Shown: piece by piece, positions 15,800 through 19,549 of the stretch
Layout: each line of letters begins with the position of its first letter
Numbering within the stretch: position 1 is the stretch's first letter
Assembly: GCF_003436425.1 (NCBI RefSeq)
Contig: NZ_QSPK01000045.1
Location: 1-19,549 of the forward strand
Source: Eubacterium sp. TM05-53
Lineage (GTDB): Bacteria > Bacillota_I > Bacilli_A > Erysipelotrichales > Erysipelotrichaceae
Direction of reading: 5' to 3'
DNA: 19,549 nt
The notes under the pieces: generated by a model
The model's input: only the letters and a program-made list of their open reading frames with translations
What the model was told of the DNA's origin: nothing
Database searches by the model: none
Program-made: the position numbers and the translations under genes

Positions 15800-15820
15800 A
15801 GTCGAGTAATCGACTTTTTT
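15798..15820 (+). terminator. Terminator of the rapZ-yvcK-whiA operon
   Basis: AAGTCGA (15799-15805) and TCGACTT (15810-15816) form a perfect 7-bp stem with loop GTAA and a T run to 15820. The stem begins at the last base of the stop codon. Confidence 0.88.
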
Positions 15821-15847
15821 GTTTTTTAATTTTTTTCACAAGTTAAC

Positions 15848-15877
15848 TTGTTAAATATATCACAAATATGATATTAT
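15848..15877 (+). promoter_or_regulatory. rex promoter with candidate Rex operator
   Basis: A -35 TTGTTA (15848-15853) and a -10 TATTAT (15872-15877) are 18 bp apart. An imperfect palindrome TTGTTAAATATATCACAA (15848-15865) overlaps the -35 and fits the Rex site form with half-sites TTGTTAA/TTGTGAA; the left half is a full clostridial-type half-site and the right half matches 5 of 7. A perfect 14-bp palindrome, ACAAGTTAACTTGT (15838-15851), overlaps its left edge. Negative autoregulation by Rex is the natural reading. Confidence 0.65.
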
Positions 15878-15896
15878 TATTGCGTGGGGTGATAAA

Positions 15897-16532
15897 ATGC
15901 AGAATAGAAATGTGCCCAAAGCAACTTTACAGAGGTATCCAGTATATTTAAAAGCTTTACGTAAACTTCAAAAAAATGGCGTTGAACGAATTATGTCCAA
16001 AGAATTATCGAGTTTTGTAGATATTGAGCCTACAACAATTCGTCGTGATTTCTCCTTTTTAGGGAATCTTGGAAAACAAGGCTACGGATACGATGTGGAT
16101 AAACTGATTGAAATATTTAATAGTCAGTTAGGCGTTGATTTTGACGAAAAAATAATTTTAGTTGGTGCTGGTAACTTAGGTCGTGCGTTAATGAATTATA
16201 ATAAATGGGATTATGTTGTTGGTGAAATCGCATGTGCCTTTGATGTGGATCCAGCTAAGTGTGGAACACAATTTGGTGTCGAAGTATATCCAATGTCAGA
16301 ATTAGACACAAAGATTCCTGAAGGATGTCGTATTGCGATTTTAACAATTTCACATGATGTACAAGAAACAGTAGATAAATTAGTGCAATGTGGAATTAAT
16401 GGTATCGTTGATTTTACGCATCAACATTTTTTGGTTCCAAAAGGGGTTGTCATTAAAAGTATTGATGTGGTATCATCTATACAAGAATTGGTATTTATTA
16501 CAAATTCATTAGAAACAAAGGCGCAGAAATAG
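15897..16532 (+). CDS. rex: Redox-sensing transcriptional repressor Rex
   Basis: 211 residues, standard for Rex. The N-terminal winged helix (about 1-80) has VPKATLQRYPVYLKAL, the recognition region EPTTIRRDFSFLG and KQGYGYDVDKLI. The Rossmann domain follows, with ILVGAGNLGRALMNY (dinucleotide loop GAGNLG, about residue 90), ACAFDVDPAKCG, ILTISHDVQETVD, GIVDFTHQHFLVP and a swapped C-terminal helix. Rex releases DNA when NADH is high and so controls fermentative and other NADH-consuming genes. GGGGTGAT (15886-15893) lies about four bases before the ATG. It has its own promoter with a likely Rex operator, so self-repression is expected. The asnS T-box leader follows. Confidence 0.96.
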   Translation: MQNRNVPKATLQRYPVYLKALRKLQKNGVERIMSKELSSFVDIEPTTIRRDFSFLGNLGKQGYGYDVDKLIEIFNSQLGVDFDEKIILVGAGNLGRALMNYNKWDYVVGEIACAFDVDPAKCGTQFGVEVYPMSELDTKIPEGCRIAILTISHDVQETVDKLVQCGINGIVDFTHQHFLVPKGVVIKSIDVVSSIQELVFITNSLETKAQK

Positions 16533-16549
16533 AAGTCGTCCAAAACGAA

Positions 16550-16748
16550 CATGTAAAGAGAGTCTTGTTAGGTGAAAATAGACAGTGCAAGTTTGGATTG
16601 ATAACACCTGTGGAGTCGTACTGGAGAAATTAAGTAGACAGTAACGTGTGGAATGCGTTAAATTCCAATTGAGTGCATACATACGTGTGATGAAACAGGA
16701 TGGTACCGCGGTAATAATCGTTCCTTTTAATTAAGGGACGTTTTTTTT
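16550..16748 (+). ncRNA. T-box leader for asnS (specifier AAC)
   Basis: A tRNA-sensing leader between rex and asnS. It has an AGAGAGT element (16557-16563), a stem I in which AGG (16570-16572) pairs with CCT (16607-16609), the probable specifier AAC (16603-16605, an asparagine codon) after GAT, the T-box TGGTACCGCGG (16701-16711), and a terminator hairpin at 16719-16740. Uncharged tRNA-Asn would pair with the specifier and the T-box and stabilise the antiterminator, allowing asnS to be read. The specifier matches the gene it controls. No separate promoter was clear, so read-through from rex may contribute. Confidence 0.9.
16719..16748 (+). terminator. T-box-controlled terminator before asnS
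   Basis: CGTTCCTT (16719-16726) and AAGGGACG (16733-16740) form an 8-bp stem with one wobble pair, loop TTAATT, then eight T residues (16741-16748). Confidence 0.9.
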
Positions 16749-16766
16749 ATTTTGAAGGGAGAAACT

Positions 16767-18122
16767 ATGTTAGTAAAAAAATTAAAAGAAACATTTGAAC
16801 AGTACGATGGACAAAGTATTACTTTGCAGGGATGGGTTCGTACAAATCGTAATTCAAAGGCAGTTGGATTTATTGCGTTGAATGATGGAACAACTTTTTC
16901 AAATGTGCAGGTTGTATATGCGGATAGCTTAGAAAACTTTGATGAAGTATCAAAAATTACAACAGGTTCAGCTATGGAAGTAACAGGAAAATTTGTATGT
17001 ACTCCAGATGCAAAACAGCCATTTGAAATTCAAGCCGAAAGTATTAGTGTTTTAGGATTATGTGATCACGATTATCCATTGCAGAAAAAACGTCACAGTT
17101 TTGAATTTATGCGTGAAATTCCTCATGTACGTCCTCGTGCAAATACATACTATGCTATGTTTAGATTAAGAAGTGTATTAAGTATGGCAATTCACACATT
17201 CTTCCAGGATCGCGGATTTGTATATGTACATACACCTGAAATTACTGGTAATGATGCAGAAGGTGCTGGTGAATGTTTTACAGTTACAACTCGTGAAGAT
17301 GCAAAATATGACAAGGATTTCTTTGGTAAACATGCTCAACTTACAGTATCTGGACAATTGCATGTTGAACCATTCGCATTAACATATCGCAATGTATATA
17401 CTTTTGGTCCAACTTTCCGTGCAGAAAACTCAAATACAACTCGTCACGCTTCTGAATTCTGGATGATTGAACCAGAACTTGCATTTGCGGATTTAGCCGA
17501 TAACATGGATTGTATTGAAGAAATGATCAAATATTGTATCAACTATTGTTTAGAACATGCTAAAGAAGAAATGGAATTCTTTGCATCAATGATCGATAAA
17601 GAATGTATTAAACGTGTGACTCATGTTGCAAACTCTAACTTTGAAAGAATGACTTATACAAAGGCTATTGAATATTTGGAAAAAGCAAAAGATCAATTTG
17701 AAAACCAGGATATTTTCTGGGGTATGGATCTTCAGAGTGAACATGAGCGTTATATTTGCGAAAAAGTCGTAAATGGTCCTGTTTTCTTAACGGATTATCC
17801 AAAGGATATTAAAGCATTCTATATGCGTGTCAATGATGACAACAAGACAGTTGCAGCATGTGACTTATTAGTTCCTTATGTTGGAGAATTAGTTGGTGGT
17901 TCTCAACGTGAAGAGCGTTATGATGTGTTAGTGAATCGTATGAAAGAAATTGGAATGGAGCAGGAGACATTACAATGGTATTTAGATTTACGTCGCTTTG
18001 GAGGATGCAAACACTCAGGATTTGGTCTTGGATTTGACCGTATGTTGATGTATTTAAGTGGTGTTGCGAATATTCGTGATGTTCAGCCATATCCACGTAC
18101 ACCTAGAAATTTAATTTTCTAA
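16767..18122 (+). CDS. asnS: Asparaginyl-tRNA synthetase
   Basis: 451 residues from ATG 16767, with AGGGAG (16756-16761) five bases upstream; an in-frame TTG at 16752 overlaps this site and is unlikely. The cytosolic class IIb enzyme charges tRNA-Asn with asparagine. An N-terminal OB-fold anticodon domain (about 10-95) contains [20 protein letters not shown]. The catalytic core shows motif 1 around [20 protein letters not shown], motif 2 [19 protein letters not shown], and motif 3 GGSQREER with the closing [26 protein letters not shown] and [11 protein letters not shown] favour AsnRS over AspRS. Slightly short for the family but complete. Control is by the asparagine T-box leader upstream. 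Confidence 0.97.
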   Translation: MLVKKLKETFEQYDGQSITLQGWVRTNRNSKAVGFIALNDGTTFSNVQVVYADSLENFDEVSKITTGSAMEVTGKFVCTPDAKQPFEIQAESISVLGLCDHDYPLQKKRHSFEFMREIPHVRPRANTYYAMFRLRSVLSMAIHTFFQDRGFVYVHTPEITGNDAEGAGECFTVTTREDAKYDKDFFGKHAQLTVSGQLHVEPFALTYRNVYTFGPTFRAENSNTTRHASEFWMIEPELAFADLADNMDCIEEMIKYCINYCLEHAKEEMEFFASMIDKECIKRVTHVANSNFERMTYTKAIEYLEKAKDQFENQDIFWGMDLQSEHERYICEKVVNGPVFLTDYPKDIKAFYMRVNDDNKTVAACDLLVPYVGELVGGSQREERYDVLVNRMKEIGMEQETLQWYLDLRRFGGCKHSGFGLGFDRMLMYLSGVANIRDVQPYPRTPRNLIF

Positions 18123-18128
18123 TGAATT

Positions 18129-18158
18129 AAACAGGTATCTCGTTGATACCTGTTTTCT
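18129..18158 (+). terminator. asnS terminator
   Basis: AAACAGGTATC (18129-18139) and GATACCTGTTT (18145-18155) make a perfect 11-bp stem with loop TCGTT, followed by more T residues. Confidence 0.88.
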
Positions 18159-18171
18159 TGTGTGATATAAA
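18143..18171 (+). promoter_or_regulatory. Promoter of the amidase-like gene, inside the asnS terminator
   Basis: TTGATA (18143-18148), 17-bp spacer, TATAAA (18166-18171). The -35 lies in the terminator's loop and 3' arm. The start would be near 18178, only about two bases before the ATG at 18180, so the mRNA may be nearly leaderless unless another promoter is used. Confidence 0.55.
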
Positions 18172-18179
18172 TAAGGGGT

Positions 18180-19466
18180 ATGAAAAAAGTAAGAGTAGTT
18201 AATAAGAGAAATTTAAGCACGATGATCGTTGGGGTTGTTACTATCGCTATTGTGGTTGTTTGTGTTTTTTTATATGTATCAAGACCGACTGAAATAGATA
18301 AGTTGTCACAATCTTATTTGGATACAGTGGATGTTGAAAAGTTGCAAAAAAAGGTGGAGACAAGTTTTGATGGGTCTTATCGACTCAGTGATTATTTAGT
18401 TTATGGGGAGACGTTGTCTTTGTATAAAGATGAGTATGGTACAAAGAAAATGGATAAAATGCAAGGCAATAACATTGTTCTAAGAAATGTTATGAATGAT
18501 GCCATTACAAGTTTTACATTTAATGGAAAAGTGGATTCAGGTATTGATTTAGGTTCTTTAAAAGAAGGAATTTATGAACTATATACATATGATCATTATG
18601 AAAAGGAGCGTATTTATTTTGACGATGCATTTAAGGCGAAGGCAATCACAACAATGCGTCGCAATAAAAAGGTGAAAGATATTACGTTTGTGGCAGATAA
18701 AGAGGCATTAAAAGAGTATGATATTCATTTAAAGAAAAATTATTCGTTTATTATTGTCACTAAGCATATCCCAAAATCCAATGTATATGATGTAGTGATC
18801 GATCCATGTGGAAATGCGATGAATTACATCTCAAATACAGTAGATTATGGTGCAAGTACATCAATTTTAGATGAACCAACTTCTTCTATGGAATTTGCGA
18901 AAAAATTAAAAAAAGAATTAGAAGAAAAGGGATTAAAGGTAAAAATCTTACGTAAAGAAAACGAAACGCCTGGATATTATGGTGCAGATGGTCGTCCGGC
19001 TCGTGGTTATAAGGCAAAGGCTAAATTATATATTGCCTTGGGTGCAAGCTATGATGAAAATGTAGATGCGCCTTATATGATGGCAAGTCCATATACAAAT
19101 AGTGGGTTGGCTAATACAATCTCATATTATATGGATCAAAGTGGATTGACATTGTATGCGGCTAGAACGAACAGCACGCAGGAAAATGGAGTTTTGTATG
19201 ATTCCTTTGCCGAAGATGAAAAGGGTGAAGTAAAAAAATATGAACTTTACCCACAATTAAGAGAAACTGGTGGAAGAGCAACATACACTGGTGTTTATGG
19301 TGATGAAATGAGAAATGCAAAATATAAAGATGCCTATGGGATGTATGGATTATACTTTTCATATGCGAGTGCAATGAATTCTCAAAGTGTTGCTTATTTT
19401 AATGACAATGCGGATGCGATAGCGAAAACTTTGGTGAAAGGTATTGTTAGATATTTTGAAATTTAG
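18180..19466 (+). CDS. Membrane-anchored amidase_3-like protein, probably catalytically inactive
   Basis: 428 residues: basic start, one membrane helix (about 15-35), an unassigned extracytoplasmic region (about 36-205), then a C-terminal part resembling the amidase_3 (N-acetylmuramoyl-L-alanine amidase) fold. The fold's rhythm is visible in VVIDPCGN, FAKKLKKELEEKGLKVKILR, GRPARGYKAKAKLYIALGAS and the closing IAKTLVKGIVRYF. In active enzymes the first strand ends in DPGHGG and a later one in S-x-HxN, both giving zinc-binding His. Here those places read DPCGN and ALGAS, so both His ligands are absent. A binding or regulatory role at the wall is inferred; SpoIID- or EnvC-like activator roles are not supported. 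AAGGGG (18173-18178) sits only one base before the ATG, an unusually tight spacing. Confidence 0.68.
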   Translation: MKKVRVVNKRNLSTMIVGVVTIAIVVVCVFLYVSRPTEIDKLSQSYLDTVDVEKLQKKVETSFDGSYRLSDYLVYGETLSLYKDEYGTKKMDKMQGNNIVLRNVMNDAITSFTFNGKVDSGIDLGSLKEGIYELYTYDHYEKERIYFDDAFKAKAITTMRRNKKVKDITFVADKEALKEYDIHLKKNYSFIIVTKHIPKSNVYDVVIDPCGNAMNYISNTVDYGASTSILDEPTSSMEFAKKLKKELEEKGLKVKILRKENETPGYYGADGRPARGYKAKAKLYIALGASYDENVDAPYMMASPYTNSGLANTISYYMDQSGLTLYAARTNSTQENGVLYDSFAEDEKGEVKKYELYPQLRETGGRATYTGVYGDEMRNAKYKDAYGMYGLYFSYASAMNSQSVAYFNDNADAIAKTLVKGIVRYFEI

Positions 19467-19478
19467 GGTGATAGTATG
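19465..19478 (+). promoter_or_regulatory. Ribosome-binding site and ATG of a possibly interrupted gene
   Basis: AGGGTG (19465-19470) is five bases before ATG (19476-19478) and overlaps the stop codon of the amidase-like gene, as expected for the next gene of an operon. The reading frame runs straight into the putative group II intron and stops after 12 codons (TGA 19512-19514), so the ATG makes sense only if the intron is spliced out. This is inference from a short stretch. Confidence 0.45.
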
Positions 19479-19549
19479 GTGCGCCAGTTCGGTGCAGTTG
19501 ATTTAGTTAGGTGAAACTCCTGACCTGGTAACTCTTGGAGCAAAGAGGC
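19479..19549 (+). mobile_element. 5' end of a group II intron (continues beyond the window)
   Basis: The sequence starts with GTGCG, the group II intron 5' consensus, and goes straight into the hairpin GCGCC-AGTTC-GGTGC (19481-19495). Two more hairpins follow: GTTAGG/CCTGAC (19506-19511 with 19519-19524, loop TGAAACT) and CTCTT/AAGAG (19532-19536 with 19543-19547). Order and shape resemble the start of domain I in the Lactococcus Ll.LtrB type: the same GCGCC-loop-GG-TG hairpin, then a second hairpin, then a GTAA linker. Local GC content is well above the surrounding genes. The reverse-transcriptase ORF and the 3' end (domains V and VI) would lie outside the window, so full length versus fragment cannot be judged. 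Confidence 0.75.

Noticed and set aside
16752..16766. Five-codon upstream extension of asnS from TTG
   Set aside because: The extension overlaps the ribosome-binding site of the ATG at 16767 and adds nothing typical of the family.
19476..19514. Short reading frame of 12 codons from ATG 19476
   Set aside because: Most of it lies in the putative intron; treated as an interrupted start and not as a gene.
19519..19533. On the minus strand TTACCAGGTCAGG resembles the start of the SRP 4.5S RNA core
   Set aside because: The essential GGAAGGAAGCAGC segment does not follow; the match ends after 13 bases.
19511..19534. GGTGAAACTCC followed by GACCTGG, similar to parts of FMN and cobalamin riboswitches
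   Set aside because: The rest of both aptamers is missing (no GGCGGT of FMN, no CCCGC of cobalamin). The GTGCG start and hairpin order fit a group II intron better.

Overview
The window is AT-rich chromosomal DNA from a low-GC Gram-positive bacterium (Bacillota). The evidence is strong Shine-Dalgarno sites, a lysine riboswitch, a tRNA-Asn T-box leader, a Rex repressor, lipoproteins with lipoboxes, and the rapZ-yvcK-whiA block. The gene mix (NusG-domain-II protein, Gx transporter, TSCPD protein, VanZ, DUF4015) suggests the Erysipelotrichia, but that is a judgement from gene content only. Almost everything is ordinary housekeeping sequence. No prophage or CRISPR array is visible. The one probable mobile element is cut by the right edge.

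Layout. (1) 199-2807: a strong promoter, a lysine riboswitch with its own terminator, and a three-gene polar amino-acid ABC importer (lipoprotein, permease, ATPase); the riboswitch points to lysine as cargo. (2) 2847-4486: gpmI alone, with its own promoter and terminator. (3) 4498-6615: an OmpR-type response regulator overlapping a membrane histidine kinase, ending in a hairpin shared with a convergent polytopic membrane protein (6600-7652, minus). (4) 7700-8150: a small FlK-like hotdog thioesterase. (5) 10805-8149 on the minus strand: HAD_SAK-type phosphatase-like protein, VanZ-like protein, and a membrane-anchored DUF4015 protein with SH3-like regions.

(6) 10790-15820 on the plus strand: a tightly packed eight-gene operon, rapZ, yvcK, whiA, an Ig-like lipoprotein, a NusG-domain-II protein, a Gx transporter, a TSCPD protein and an unknown membrane protein. 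Seven junctions overlap or lie 2 bp apart. (7) 15848-16532: rex, with a candidate Rex operator over its own promoter. (8) about 16550-18155: asnS under an asparagine (AAC) T-box leader. (9) 18143-19466: a membrane-anchored protein with an amidase_3-like fold whose zinc ligands appear to be lost. (10) 19479-19549: what looks like the 5' end of a group II intron (GTGCG start and three ordered hairpins). It begins directly after an ATG that has a good ribosome-binding site, so the next gene may be interrupted right at its start codon.

Main points for a second look: the group II intron at the right edge; the probable amidase pseudoenzyme; the extension of the rapZ-yvcK-whiA operon with envelope genes; terminator hairpins whose loops carry stop codons; and the Rex operator. 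I found no clearly new multi-gene system.
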